Positions 9,803-17,959 of a DNA stretch of 56,420 nucleotides are shown here, piece by piece. The translations under genes were made by a program, and so were the position numbers. Where the stretch lies: positions 1-56,420 of the forward strand of contig CANRLZ010000008.1 of the NCBI GenBank assembly GCA_947631595.1, in the 5' to 3' direction. Origin of the DNA: an uncultured Oscillospiraceae bacterium (lineage in GTDB: Bacteria > Bacillota > Clostridia > Oscillospirales > Oscillospiraceae). Every line of letters begins with the position of its first letter. Position 1 is the stretch's first letter. A model generated the notes under the pieces. That model had not been told where the DNA came from, ran no database searches, and saw only the letters and a program-made list of their open reading frames with translations.

Positions 9803-10288
9803 CTACTCCCGCAGCAGGGAGGTGGACGACCGGGCGTGGCACAGGGCGATGGCCACGGCGTCGGCGGCGTCGTCCGGCTTGGGGACGGCGTTCAGGCGCA
9901 GCAGGCGGCGGGTCATCTCCATCACCTGGCGCTTCTCCGCCTTGCCATAGCCGGTGACGGCGCTCTTCACCTGGCTGGGGTCGTACTCGTAGATGGCGAG
10001 GCCGGCCCGCTCCGCCTCCGTCAGGATGACCCCCCTGGCCTGGGCCACGCCGATGCCGGTGGTGACGTTGTTGCCGAAGTAGAGCTTTTCCACGGCCATA
10101 GCGTCCGGGGAAAACTGGGCGATGAGGGTGGCCATGTCCCGGCTGATCTGCAACAGCCGCTTGGACAGCGGCAGCCCCGCGGGGGTGTTGATGGCCCCGC
10201 AGGTGATGAGCGTGGTGGCCTCACGGGTCTTCTGCACCACGCCGAAGCCCACGATGGCGTAGCCCGGATCGATCCCCAAGATCACCAA
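9803..10288 (-). CDS. ruvC: Crossover junction endodeoxyribonuclease RuvC
   Basis: RuvC resolves Holliday junctions. The protein (161 residues) starts MVILGIDPGYAIVGFGVV with the first catalytic Asp, has the second acidic residue in MAVEKLYFGNN, and ends with DDAADAVAIALCHA containing the last catalytic Asp residues. No ATG fits. A TTG at 10288 lies nine bases after GGAGG. A GTG at 10285 is a close alternative. It is the first gene of the ruvC-ruvA-lipoprotein-ruvB-glmM run. Confidence 0.94.
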   Translation of the reverse strand: MVILGIDPGYAIVGFGVVQKTREATTLITCGAINTPAGLPLSKRLLQISRDMATLIAQFSPDAMAVEKLYFGNNVTTGIGVAQARGVILTEAERAGLAIYEYDPSQVKSAVTGYGKAEKRQVMEMTRRLLRLNAVPKPDDAADAVAIALCHARSSTSLLRE

Positions 10289-10374
10289 CCCCCTCCACCT
10301 CCGGCCCTTCTGACTTAGCCTTTCTATTATACATGACCACCCCATCTTTTGCAACAAAAACTATCCCGCCGGCC

Positions 10375-10755
10375 TCACAGGAGGTTCCCCGGCAGGGGCA
10401 GCTCCATCTCCCCCATGAGTTGGAGTTGGCGCATGAGCCGGGCGTTGGCCGCGGAGTACTCCCCCGCCTCCCGGCACTGGATCAGCTCCAGGGTCTCGGC
10501 AAAGCCCATGTCCACCGCGTCGGTGACGGTGTGCTCCATGGTGGCGTGGAGGTAGAAGTCCCGCTCCTCCCACCGCTGCCGGGCCTGGTGGGTCAGCGCG
10601 TCCGCCCCATCCCAGTTCCCCGCCTCCGCCTGGGCCTCCGCCTGGGCCAGAAGTCCGCCCACCTCCCCGGTGAGGCCGCCCAGGGTGGCGGCGTGCCAGG
10701 CGGACAGGCCCACCAGCGCGCACAGCAGCGCCAGGGCCAGCCATCCCCGCCTCAT
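10375..10755 (-). CDS. DUF4363-like small membrane-anchored protein
   Basis: The 126-residue protein has one N-terminal membrane helix or uncleaved signal (RGWLALALLCALVGLSAW). A helical extracytoplasmic part rich in Ala, Glu and Arg follows. It looks like the DUF4363 family, which usually accompanies DUF421 genes in Clostridia, and its function is unknown. The start ATG overlaps the stop of the DUF421 gene (ATGA), so translation is coupled. Confidence 0.65.
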   Translation of the reverse strand: MRRGWLALALLCALVGLSAWHAATLGGLTGEVGGLLAQAEAQAEAGNWDGADALTHQARQRWEERDFYLHATMEHTVTDAVDMGFAETLELIQCREAGEYSAANARLMRQLQLMGEMELPLPGNLL

Positions 10756-11432
10756 CTCGCTCCCTCCTTCTTCGCAAAGGTCACCTGGCCCTGCTCGTCC
10801 ACCCACAGGGCGAACACCTCCCTGGGGCGCTTGACCTTGTTGGCCTTCAGCTGCTTGGCGAGCCAGTTCTCGTCCAGCCCCCGGCGGCGCAGGTTTTCCG
10901 CCAGGAGGCGGCCGTCGCTGATGATGAGGGTGGGAAGGCCGCCCTCCGGGGGGTGGAGACCCGCCTGGAGGGCGGTGAGGGGCTGTTCCTCCGCCTTCAG
11001 CAGGACGGTGAGCTGGCCGTTGGTCTCCAGGATGGCGTACTTCACCTTTCCGATGTCCGCCACCCCCTGGCAGCGAAGCTCCTCGGCCAGCTCGTCCAAG
11101 GTGAAGCGGTTCCGGCGCATCTCCCGCTGGCACACCGCCCCGTCCTTGACCACGATGCTGGGCACGCCGCACAGCAGCGCCCGCGCCCGGATGCTCCGGG
11201 CGGTGAGCAGGGACAGGAGCAGGGTGAGGCACAGCAGGGTGACGATGGGGATGACGCCGATGAGCAGCGGGATGCCGAAGTCCTGCATGGGGACGGCGGC
11301 CAGGTCGGCGATGAGCAGGGCGAAGACAAGCTCGCTGGGTTCCAGCTCCCCCACCTGGCGCTTGCCCATAAGCCGGACGCCCAGGATGATGAGTAGGTAC
11401 AGCGCGATGGCGCGAAACAGGGCGATAAACAA
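10752..11432 (-). CDS. DUF421 (YetF-like) membrane protein
   Basis: The 226-residue protein has N-terminal membrane helices (FIALFRAIALYLLIILGVRLMGKRQVGEL, then SELVFALLIADLAAVPM). A cytoplasmic DUF421 domain follows, with FTLDELAEELRCQGVADIGKVKYAILETNGQLTVL. The family member YetF/YhcC type has been linked to spore biology in Bacillus, but the activity is unclear. The start is a TTG at 11432 with a weak G-rich site. A start slightly upstream cannot be ruled out. Confidence 0.8.
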   Translation of the reverse strand: MFIALFRAIALYLLIILGVRLMGKRQVGELEPSELVFALLIADLAAVPMQDFGIPLLIGVIPIVTLLCLTLLLSLLTARSIRARALLCGVPSIVVKDGAVCQREMRRNRFTLDELAEELRCQGVADIGKVKYAILETNGQLTVLLKAEEQPLTALQAGLHPPEGGLPTLIISDGRLLAENLRRRGLDENWLAKQLKANKVKRPREVFALWVDEQGQVTFAKKEGAR

Positions 11433-11558
11433 ACCCAGACCCCCCGTGGCGTGTTTGGATATCCTCTATCCTCTCCCCTTTTTTCCGGGGTATGCGCCCA
11501 ACGGCCCCGTCTCCGGCGGTGAGACCGTGAATTTTTTTACAATTTTCCAAAAAAGAGG

Positions 11559-11587
11559 TTGCCATAGCCGCCAGTTCCGTGTATAAT
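11559..11587 (+). promoter_or_regulatory. Sigma-A promoter of the EF-G-like gene
   Basis: TTGCCA and TATAAT are separated by 17 bases, 47 bases before the ATG. Confidence 0.75.
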
Positions 11588-11634
11588 GACTAATAGTTTG
11601 GTCCTACCTATCTGAACACGAAGGAGCGACGCAC

Positions 11635-13707
11635 ATGAGCTATTCGGCGCAAAACATCCGGAACATCTGCCTGCTGGGCCACAGCGGAAACGGCAAGACC
11701 TCCCTGGTGGAGAGTATGCTCTACCGCACCGGCGGCACCGCCCGTCTGGGCAAGATCCCCGACGGCAACACCATCTGCGACTACGACCCCGAGGAGACCA
11801 AGCGCCAGACCTCCATCTCCCTGGCCGTCGCTCCCGTGGAGTACAACAACAGCAAGATCAACGTGCTGGACACCCCCGGCGGCTTTGACTTCTCCGGCGA
11901 GGTGATGGAGGCCCTTCACGTGGCGGACGCCGCCGTCATCGTCTGCTCGGCCAAGAGCGGCATGAGCGTGGGCGCGGAGAAGGCGTGGAAGTACTGCGAC
12001 CAGCGCAAGCTGCCCCGCATCCTCTACATCTCCAAGACCGACGAGGAGAACTCCGACTACAACGCCGCCTTTGAGACCCTCCGGGAGCGCTTCGGCAAGA
12101 ACATTGCCCCGGTGGTAGCCCCCATCTGGGACGCCGACAAGAAGGTCATCGGCATCATCGACGTGCTCCACAAGCGGGCCTACGAGTTCGGCCCCAAGGG
12201 CGAGCGCAAGGAGATCGCCATCCCCGAGGACAAGCAGTCCGTGGTGGAGGAACTCTACGACGAGCTGAAGGAGTCGGTGGCCGAGACCAGCGAGGAGTTT
12301 ATGGAGAAGTATTTCGGCGGCGAGGACTTCACCTACGCCGAGATGGTCCAGGGCCTGCGCCAGGGCGTCCGCGACCTGAGCCTCTTCCCCGTGGTCTGCG
12401 GCAGCGCCCTTCAGGGCCTGGGCACCCAGATGCTGCTGGACACCATCGTGGACCTGCTCCCCAACCCCCTGGAGGGCGTCCCCTGCACCGTGGAGAACGC
12501 CGACGGCTCCACCGAGCCCTTCGTGGTGGCCCCCGGCGCCCTGCCCGCCGCGGTGGTGTTCAAGACCGTCTCCGACCAGTACGGTAAGTTCAGCCTGGTG
12601 AAGGTCCTCTCCGGCTCCATCAAGCCGGATATGCCCATGGTCAACGCCCGCACCGGCGAGGCGGAGAAGCTGGGCCGGCTCTACATCATGAAGGGCAAGT
12701 CCACCGAGGAGATCAAGGAGCTGGGCTGCGGCGACATCGGCGCCATCGGCAAGATGGAAAAGCTCAAGACCGGCGACACCCTCTGTGAGCCTCGCAAGGT
12801 CTTCCAGGTCGCCCCCATCCCCTTCCCCGAACCCTGCTACTCCGTGGCCATCGCCCCCAAGACCCGGGGCCAGGACGACAAGGTGGCCCAGGGCCTCAGC
12901 CGCATGAACGAGGAGGATCCCTCCTTCTCCGTGGAGAACAACGCAGAGGTCCACCAGACCATCATTCACGCCGCCGGCGACATCCAGGTGGACGTGCTGG
13001 TGAGCAAGCTCAAGAGCCGCTTCAACGTGGACACCGAACTCTCCCCCGCCAAGGTGCCCTACCGGGAGAAGATCCGCAAGAAGGTGGAGAAACAGGGCCG
13101 CCACAAGAAGCAGACCGGCGGCTCCGGCCAGTTCGGCGACGTGTGGATCCGCTTCGAGCCAAACCCCGACCAGGAAGAGCTGGTCTTCGCCGAGGAGGTC
13201 TTCGGCGGCAGCGTGCCCAAGAACTTCTTCCCCGCCGTGGAGAAGGGCCTGCGGGAGGCCGTGATCCACGGCCCCCTGGCCGGTTACCCGGTGGTCAACC
13301 TGAAGGCCACGCTGTACGACGGCTCCTACCATCCGGTGGACTCCTCCGAGATCGCCTTCAAGACCGCCGCCCAGCTCAGCTACAAGGCCGCCATGCCCGA
13401 GGCCAGCCCCGTGCTGCTGGAACCCATCGGCTCCCTGAAGGTGGTCATCCCCGACAGCTACATGGGCGACGTGATGGGCGACATCAACAAGCGTCGCGGC
13501 CGGGTCATGGGCATGAACCCCGTGGGCAACGGCGAGCAGGAGGTGGAGGCCGAGGTGCCCATGGCCGAGATGACCTCCTACGCCATCGACCTGCGCTCCA
13601 TCACCCAGTCCCGCGGCTCCTTCACCTTCCACTTCGTCCGCTACGAGGACGCGCCTCCCGCCGTCCAGGAGAAGATCATCGCGGAGACGAAGGCTGCGGA
13701 GGAGTAA
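11635..13707 (+). CDS. Elongation factor G-like GTPase (EF-G paralogue)
   Basis: The 690-residue translational GTPase has the EF-G domain order. The P loop is GHSGNGKT, the G3 motif is DTPGGFDF, and domains II-V follow, with the IV/V region VIPDSYMGDVMGDINKRRGRVMGM. The G4 motif reads SKTD instead of NKxD, and the G2 area (ETKRQTSI) differs from canonical FusA. That marks it as the EF-G-like/FusA2 group rather than the main EF-G. Its role in Clostridia is not settled. It is a monocistron with a strong promoter and terminator. Confidence 0.88.
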   Translation: MSYSAQNIRNICLLGHSGNGKTSLVESMLYRTGGTARLGKIPDGNTICDYDPEETKRQTSISLAVAPVEYNNSKINVLDTPGGFDFSGEVMEALHVADAAVIVCSAKSGMSVGAEKAWKYCDQRKLPRILYISKTDEENSDYNAAFETLRERFGKNIAPVVAPIWDADKKVIGIIDVLHKRAYEFGPKGERKEIAIPEDKQSVVEELYDELKESVAETSEEFMEKYFGGEDFTYAEMVQGLRQGVRDLSLFPVVCGSALQGLGTQMLLDTIVDLLPNPLEGVPCTVENADGSTEPFVVAPGALPAAVVFKTVSDQYGKFSLVKVLSGSIKPDMPMVNARTGEAEKLGRLYIMKGKSTEEIKELGCGDIGAIGKMEKLKTGDTLCEPRKVFQVAPIPFPEPCYSVAIAPKTRGQDDKVAQGLSRMNEEDPSFSVENNAEVHQTIIHAAGDIQVDVLVSKLKSRFNVDTELSPAKVPYREKIRKKVEKQGRHKKQTGGSGQFGDVWIRFEPNPDQEELVFAEEVFGGSVPKNFFPAVEKGLREAVIHGPLAGYPVVNLKATLYDGSYHPVDSSEIAFKTAAQLSYKAAMPEASPVLLEPIGSLKVVIPDSYMGDVMGDINKRRGRVMGMNPVGNGEQEVEAEVPMAEMTSYAIDLRSITQSRGSFTFHFVRYEDAPPAVQEKIIAETKAAEE

Positions 13708-13735
13708 TTCCGAACCCCCTTGCCAGGACACGGCA

Positions 13736-13770
13736 AAGCCCCCTGACGGAGACCCGTCAGGGGGCTTTTT
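13736..13770 (+). terminator. Rho-independent terminator
   Basis: A 14-bp perfect stem (AAGCCCCCTGACGG) with a 4-base loop is followed by a T run, between the convergent EF-G-like and TtcA-type genes. Confidence 0.9.
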
Positions 13771-13777
13771 GTTCCCC

Positions 13778-14500
13778 TCACTCTCTCGGCAGCACGCCCC
13801 ACTCCGGCAGGGGCAGGCGCTGCATGGCGGAGAAGACGTAGCGCTTCAGGGCCGGATACCGCCCGGACAGCTCCGCCACCAGCTCCTTGGCCTCCTGGCG
13901 CTTGGTGGCGCCGTCGGCGGGACAGGGGTTTTTCACCACCGGCAGGCCGTTGCGCGCCACCGCCGAGCGGATCTGCCCCTCGGTGCAGTAGAGCAGGGGG
14001 CGGATCTGGACGATCCCCGTGCGGTCCAGGTCGGTCACCGGCTGGAAGCAGCTCAGGCGCCCCTCGTAGAAGAGGCTCAGGAAAAAGGTCTCCACCGCGT
14101 CGTCCTGGTGGTGGCCCAGGGCGATCTTCCGCACCCCCTGCTCCAGCATGGCCCGGTGGAGCGCCCCCCGGCGCATCTTGGCGCACAGGGAGCAGGGGTT
14201 TTTCTCGTGGCGGTGGTCGAAGATGATCTCGAAAATCTGGGAGGGGATGAGGTGGAAGGGCACCTTCAGCGTTTCGCACAGGGCGGCGATGGGGGCATAG
14301 TCCATCTCCCCCCCGCTCATGTCCACGGTGAAGGCCTCCACGGTGAAGGGCTTGGGGTAGAACTCGCTCAGCTTGGCCAGGGCGCACAGGGTCACCACCG
14401 AGTCCTTCCCCCCGGACACGCCCACCGCCACACGGTCGCCCGGGGCGATCATCCGATAGTCCTCCACGCACCGCCGGACCTGGGACACGATCTGTTTCAC
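13778..14500 (-). CDS. TtcA-type tRNA thiolation ATPase (PP-loop)
   Basis: The 240-residue PP-loop ATPase has the SGGKDS nucleotide-binding motif at about residue 30. A Cys pair (CSLCAKMRR) and a further Cys downstream (NPCPADG) could hold an iron-sulfur cluster, as in the TtcA family, which makes 2-thiocytidine at tRNA position 32. GHHQDDAVETFFLSLFY is the conserved family block. The start is a GTG at 14500 with GGGAGAG upstream. The exact tRNA target cannot be read from the sequence. Confidence 0.82.
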   Translation of the reverse strand: MKQIVSQVRRCVEDYRMIAPGDRVAVGVSGGKDSVVTLCALAKLSEFYPKPFTVEAFTVDMSGGEMDYAPIAALCETLKVPFHLIPSQIFEIIFDHRHEKNPCSLCAKMRRGALHRAMLEQGVRKIALGHHQDDAVETFFLSLFYEGRLSCFQPVTDLDRTGIVQIRPLLYCTEGQIRSAVARNGLPVVKNPCPADGATKRQEAKELVAELSGRYPALKRYVFSAMQRLPLPEWGVLPRE

Positions 14501-14618
14501 GAGGCATCTCTCCCGGAGAAAAATATAAAATCGAACGTGAGTATACGCGAGGAAAAAAGCGTATGAGCTTGAAAACCAAAGAATTTGATTTCAGCGACAA
14601 AAAAGTTTTGAAAAGGCG

Positions 14619-14647
14619 TTGACAGCGGGGCACGAAAGCATTATAAT
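14619..14647 (+). promoter_or_regulatory. Consensus sigma-A promoter of rplM-rpsI
   Basis: Perfect TTGACA and TATAAT are separated by 17 bases. Confidence 0.92.
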
Positions 14648-14723
14648 ACAGCATGTTCGACTTTGTAAAGTCAACTTTTCCGCAGCTTTTGCGGGCAATT
14701 CAAAGGAAAGTGAGAGATCCTAC
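14648..14723 (+). promoter_or_regulatory. Candidate L13 leader (autoregulatory 5' UTR)
   Basis: The untranslated region of rplM holds two hairpins: GACTTT-GT-AAAGTC at 14659-14672 and CCGCA-loop-TGCGG at 14680-14694. This position and layout fit the ribosomal L13 leader known from Firmicutes. I could not run a covariance model. Confidence 0.5.
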
Positions 14724-15155
14724 ATGTCCACCTTTATGGCCAACAAGGGCAACATTGTCCGCAAGTGGTATGTGATCGACGCCGCCGGCAAGCCTCTGGG
14801 CAAGACCGCGGTCATCGCCGCCGACCTCCTGCGGGGCAAGCGTAAGCCCGAGTACACCCCCCACGCCGACTGCGGCGACTTCGTCATCGTCATCAACGCC
14901 GAGAAGGCCATCCTCACCGGCAAGAAGCTGGAGCAGAAGTTCTACCGCACCCACTCCGGCTACCCCGGCGGCCTCCACGAGACCAAGTACCGCCTGCTCA
15001 TGCAGGATAAGCCGGAGCTGGCTATGAAGCTGGCCGTGCGCGGCATGATGCCCCGCAACATCGTCACCAAGGACTCGCTGACCCGGCTGAAGATCTATCG
15101 CGGCGCCGAGCATCCCCACGCCGCCCAGAAGCCCGAGCTCTACACCGAGGCGTAA
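14724..15155 (+). CDS. rplM: 50S ribosomal protein L13
   Basis: The 143-residue protein starts [26 protein letters not shown] and contains the family blocks [18 protein letters not shown] and MLPRN-like [11 protein letters not shown]. The ATG at 14724 gives the conserved N-terminus, and a longer frame from 14619 would run through the promoter. It is followed after 14 bases by rpsI, the usual pair. Confidence 0.98.
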   Translation: MSTFMANKGNIVRKWYVIDAAGKPLGKTAVIAADLLRGKRKPEYTPHADCGDFVIVINAEKAILTGKKLEQKFYRTHSGYPGGLHETKYRLLMQDKPELAMKLAVRGMMPRNIVTKDSLTRLKIYRGAEHPHAAQKPELYTEA

Positions 15156-15169
15156 GGAGGATATTGGAA

Positions 15170-15574
15170 ATGTATAAGAGCAAGAAGCCCTATCACTACG
15201 GCACCGGCCGCCGGAAGTCCTCCGTGGCCCGGGTCCACCTCTTCCCCAACGGCACCGGCGCCATCACCATCAACGGCCGGGACATTGAGGACTACTTCGG
15301 TCTGGAGACCCTGAAGCTCATCGTCCGTCAGCCCCTGGTCACCACCTCCACCATCGGCAAGGTGGACGTGAACGCCACCGTCTCCGGCGGCGGCGTCACC
15401 GGTCAGGCCGGCGCCATCCGCCACGGCATCGCCCGCGCCCTGTTGCAGATGAACGAGGAGTTCCGCCCCGCCCTGAAGGCCGCCGGCCTGCTGACCCGCG
15501 ACCCTCGTATGAAAGAGCGCAAAAAGTACGGCCTCCACGCCGCGCGGCGCGCGCCCCAGTTCAGCAAGCGCTGA
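15170..15574 (+). CDS. rpsI: 30S ribosomal protein S9
   Basis: The 134-residue protein has [21 protein letters not shown] near the N-terminus and the universal C-terminus ending FSKR, which reaches toward P-site tRNA. The ATG at 15170 lies nine bases after AAGGAGG. A TTG at 15164 is too close to that site. Confidence 0.98.
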   Translation: MYKSKKPYHYGTGRRKSSVARVHLFPNGTGAITINGRDIEDYFGLETLKLIVRQPLVTTSTIGKVDVNATVSGGGVTGQAGAIRHGIARALLQMNEEFRPALKAAGLLTRDPRMKERKKYGLHAARRAPQFSKR

Positions 15575-15597
15575 TCGTATCACTTCCAACAACAAAA

Positions 15598-15626
15598 CCC
15601 CGAAGCCAAATGGCTTCGGGGTTTTT
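15598..15626 (+). terminator. Rho-independent terminator of rplM-rpsI
   Basis: A 10-bp perfect stem (CCCCGAAGCC) with an AAAT loop is followed by TTTTT. The A run before it could also serve the convergent tspO gene. Confidence 0.9.
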
Positions 15627-15642
15627 CTTCCCCCTCCCCCGC

Positions 15643-16122
15643 CTAGCGGTTCAGGCGCAGGATGGCCCAGTTGAGGTAGACGGCGTAGCTGATCCAGAGG
15701 AAGTAGGGCAGCTGGAGCTGGGCGGTGCGCTCGTCGATGGAAAGGAAGCTCTGGAGCATCCACAGCACCAACACCCACAGCGCCGCCAGCCACACCAGGG
15801 CCAGGTCGAAGCGCTGGAAGCGGAAAAAGAGGATGGGCCAGAAGAAGTTAAAGGCCAGTTGGAGCAAAAACACCCCCAGGGCGCGGGAGCGCTCCCTGGA
15901 CGGCGGCGACAGCGCCACCCGCCCGGCGCTCACGCCCATCAGGGCGTAGAGGATCACCCACACCACCGGAAACAAAACTCCCGGCGGCGACAGGGGCGGC
16001 CGGACGATCTGCCCGTCCCGGTAGAGGGCAAAGCCCGCCCGGCTCAGCCAGCCGGACAGCGCCCCCACCCCCTCCGCCACGGCGATCCACAGGGCGTAAG
16101 TCTTCCACGTTCGCTTTTTCAT
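15643..16122 (-). CDS. tspO: TspO/MBR family tryptophan-rich sensory protein
   Basis: The 159-residue membrane protein has five hydrophobic segments. Family signatures include PPGVLFPVVWVILYALMGVSAG, NFFWPILFF and PYFLWISYAVYLNWAIL. Bacterial TspO proteins bind porphyrins and take part in stress responses. I chose the ATG at 16122 with GGAGG eight bases upstream. The gene lies just 3' of the sigK fragment on the same strand. Confidence 0.88.
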   Translation of the reverse strand: MKKRTWKTYALWIAVAEGVGALSGWLSRAGFALYRDGQIVRPPLSPPGVLFPVVWVILYALMGVSAGRVALSPPSRERSRALGVFLLQLAFNFFWPILFFRFQRFDLALVWLAALWVLVLWMLQSFLSIDERTAQLQLPYFLWISYAVYLNWAILRLNR

Positions 16123-16153
16123 ACCCATACCTCCCAACGCAAGAATACCCCTA

Positions 16154-16531
16154 TCATTTCCCATCCGCACCCTCCGGCCCCTCCAGCGCCCCCCGCAGCT
16201 TCTCCAGCGCCTTCTTCTCGATCCGGCTGACATAGCTGCGGCTGATGGCGCACTGGGCGGCGATCTCCCGCTGGGTCAGGGGCGCCTTGCCCTCCAGGCC
16301 GTAGCGCAGGGTGATGATCTTCGCCTCCCGGTCGGTGAGGCAGCGGCGGACGGCCGCGCGCACCCGCCGGCAGGACTCTTTCACGTCCAGGTCCTCCAGC
16401 ATGGTGTCGTCCACCCGGATCACGTCCATGAGGGAGAGGTTGTTGCTCTCCGCGTCGTTGTCCAGCGTGTCGGACAACGACACCTCCCCCTGGAGCTTGC
16501 GCCGGGAGCGGAAGTACATCAGGATCTCGTT
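16154..16531 (-). CDS. sigK: C-terminal part of interrupted sigma-K (SpoIIIC-like half)
   Basis: This frame encodes sigma regions 3-4 of a mother-cell sporulation sigma factor. It reads NEILMYFRS, EVSLSDTLDN, LSLMDVI and the region 4.2 helix-turn-helix QREIAAQCAISRSYVSRIEKKALEKL, which is typical of sigma-K. Region 2 and the N-terminus are missing. Upstream of NEIL the frame enters unrelated DNA (RYDRIA). The matching upstream piece lies 26 kb away at 42495-42630 on the same strand. An internal ATG (16519) exists but has no clear ribosome site, so the half is probably silent until the element is excised. Confidence 0.85.
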   Translation of the reverse strand, partial: NEILMYFRSRRKLQGEVSLSDTLDNDAESNNLSLMDVIRVDDTMLEDLDVKESCRRVRAAVRRCLTDREAKIITLRYGLEGKAPLTQREIAAQCAISRSYVSRIEKKALEKLRGALEGPEGADGK

Positions 16532-16545
16532 TGCTATCCTATCAT
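16520..16545 (+). other. attR: left junction of the skin-like element in sigK
   Basis: On the plus strand sigK sequence (aggatctcg) runs into TTT (16530-16532) and then element sequence (gctatccta). Joined with the junction at about 42495 this rebuilds an intact sigK codon run and a palindromic attP. Confidence 0.75.
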
Positions 16546-16627
16546 AGCGGCTCGAAATCCCACTAATTCCGACAAAAAGCTACAATCCGATGAAGTTTGG
16601 AGCGTATTTTGCCGCATAACAGACCGC

Positions 16628-17143
16628 ATGATAGTAATGAGCCGCCATGCTGACAATGCTGTGGCCTACGCACCATTTTACATTCACAGCTTCCGGCTGA
16701 TTGCAGCCCATAAGATGGTCGATGCGGAAAAGTTTAATATCCGCTATACCTCACCCGCTCAAATTGACAACACCCCGGACAAGCTACGATGGTACAGATA
16801 CCAAAATGGACTGTTGCAAAAAGAGGTAGCCGCCGCTATTGGAGTAGATCGCTCTACCTACTGTGGGTATGAGGAGGGCGAACATGACTACTATCCGATT
16901 GCTATGATGGACAAGCTGGCAGAGCTATTTGATGTTTCGGTCATATCGCTTCTGGACGAATACAATCTGTTCCTCTACTATGGGCAGGGCAGACAAATTA
17001 AGATGATGCGTGAGCTTCGGCAAATGACGGTCAGAGAATACGCCAAGCACTTGGGGATACATGCTTCCAACTTGCAACGATGGGAAAATGACAAAATGCG
17101 AATTACAAAGAAGTCCTGGGCAAAGCTCCGGGAATTTGGATAA
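16628..17143 (+). CDS. Double helix-turn-helix (XRE-type) regulator
   Basis: The 171-residue protein has one XRE-like domain (LRWYRYQNGLLQKEVAAAIGVDRSTYCGYEEG, about residues 54-85). A second follows at about residues 125-165 (MMRELRQMTVREYAKHLGIHASNLQRWEN). Such proteins are common on Clostridia genomic islands. No good ribosome site precedes the ATG at 16628, and the next ATG (16637) is equally poor. The frame is open all the way upstream to the element boundary, which matters for the circular form (see findings). The gene ends in a bidirectional terminator. Confidence 0.7.
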   Translation: MIVMSRHADNAVAYAPFYIHSFRLIAAHKMVDAEKFNIRYTSPAQIDNTPDKLRWYRYQNGLLQKEVAAAIGVDRSTYCGYEEGEHDYYPIAMMDKLAELFDVSVISLLDEYNLFLYYGQGRQIKMMRELRQMTVREYAKHLGIHASNLQRWENDKMRITKKSWAKLREFG

Positions 17144-17183
17144 AAAGTTAGGGATGGCAGGTCAACCGCCATCCCTACTTTTT
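17142..17183. terminator. Bidirectional terminator
   Basis: AAAAAGTtAGGGATGGC pairs with GCCATCCCTACTTTTT around a 9-base loop. It ends the plus-strand HTH gene and the minus-strand small gene. Confidence 0.85.
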
Positions 17184-17332
17184 ATGTACTGTTTCACTGC
17201 GTCAAGAAGGGCTATCTTTTGTTCAAATGGACAAGCCAACGACTTGACCTTTTGCACAATGGACTGGGCATGGACGACAGCTACTCGTCTGGCGAGTTCC
17301 CGTTGCATTTCTTTATCTTCCGGGTAATGCAC
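17162..17332 (-). CDS. Small conserved-looking protein of conjugative elements
   Basis: A product of about 56 residues contains VHYPEDKEMQRELARRV and a helical tail (FEQKIALLDAVKQYIK). It resembles short accessory proteins found beside conjugative-element genes in Clostridia; the function is unknown. The start is unclear. GTG at 17332 is in frame, an ATT six bases earlier would fit the family length, and an AAGGAG-like site lies further upstream. The frame can be extended to an ATG at 17479, but that part covers a strong hairpin. Confidence 0.5.
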   Translation of the reverse strand: MHYPEDKEMQRELARRVAVVHAQSIVQKVKSLACPFEQKIALLDAVKQYIKSRDGG

Positions 17333-17426
17333 TATAATGTTAAATGAAATTACCCCCTTTATCTGCTCCTTTCTCTCTGTAAAATATATGCGTGTCAGTA
17401 TGTTCCTATTTCCTTTTAGTTTTGGC

Positions 17427-17456
17427 AGGGCCGTGCCCTCATGCGGGCACGGCCCT
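17427..17456. other. Strong hairpin
   Basis: A 12-bp perfect stem (AGGGCCGTGCCC) has a 6-base loop and no T run. A second hairpin, GCGGGCTG-TCGC-CAGCCCGC, lies at 17613-17632. The stretch 17333-17680 has no convincing gene. Confidence 0.6.
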
Positions 17457-17680
17457 GGTATGGTTGTCGTTCTCCCCAAAGCCGTTCCTGCCCCTGGGTC
17501 TCAGCGGCGTATCGCCGCCCTTGGTACGCGACTGCGCTACTTGGCCGGGCGGCATATCCTCTTTGGACGATCATGGAATTGGCAAGGTGCGAAAAGCATT
17601 TCACGAAGATCAGCGGGCTGTCGCCAGCCCGCACAGGTCAGCCGGGGTCGGTTGGCCCGTGCCGAATGGCGGCAGAGAAA

Positions 17681-17702
17681 CACGCCTCAATTTGAGGCAC
17701 AT
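17681..17702. repeat. Element-specific palindromic repeat, copy R1
   Basis: The 15-base core GCCTCAATTTGAGGC is at 17684-17698. It supplies the stop codon of the HTH_16-type gene. A T run follows on the plus strand. Confidence 0.8.
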
Positions 17703-17959
17703 TTTTTCCGTGGCTTCTCAGCGGGTCGTTTCAGGTGGTCAAAATCATAGATAAGCTGATACATCAGCTTGGCCTGGATGCGGCTTTTGATCTCCTCGTC
17801 CACCACCTGGCGCCGGTTGCCGTATTCATCGTAAAATGTCCGCTGGGAACAGCGGGCAATGTAGGGCTCATAGTGACGGAGGATCCGGCGCATGGCCTCG
17901 CTGTCCCCGCCCTTGGCGGCCACGATGACCTCATAGGAGATCAGCTTCTTATCTTTCAT
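17687..17959 (-). CDS. HTH_16-type conjugative-transposon regulator
   Basis: The 90-residue protein (KLISYEVIVAAKGGDSEAMRRILRHYEPYIARCS) matches the helix-turn-helix family that follows the sigma-like gene in Tn916-type elements. Its last residues (KKCASN) and the TGA stop are encoded inside palindromic repeat R1, so the natural C-terminus seems to have been replaced. The start ATG overlaps the end of the upstream sigma-like gene by a few bases, which implies translational coupling. Confidence 0.75.
   Translation of the reverse strand: MKDKKLISYEVIVAAKGGDSEAMRRILRHYEPYIARCSQRTFYDEYGNRRQVVDEEIKSRIQAKLMYQLIYDFDHLKRPAEKPRKKCASN

Noticed and set aside
11608..13731. A 707-codon minus-strand frame over the EF-G-like gene
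   Set aside because: It is the antisense shadow of a recognised GTPase and has no domain of its own. Similar shadows lie over guaB, glmM and the 27-29 kb esterase gene.
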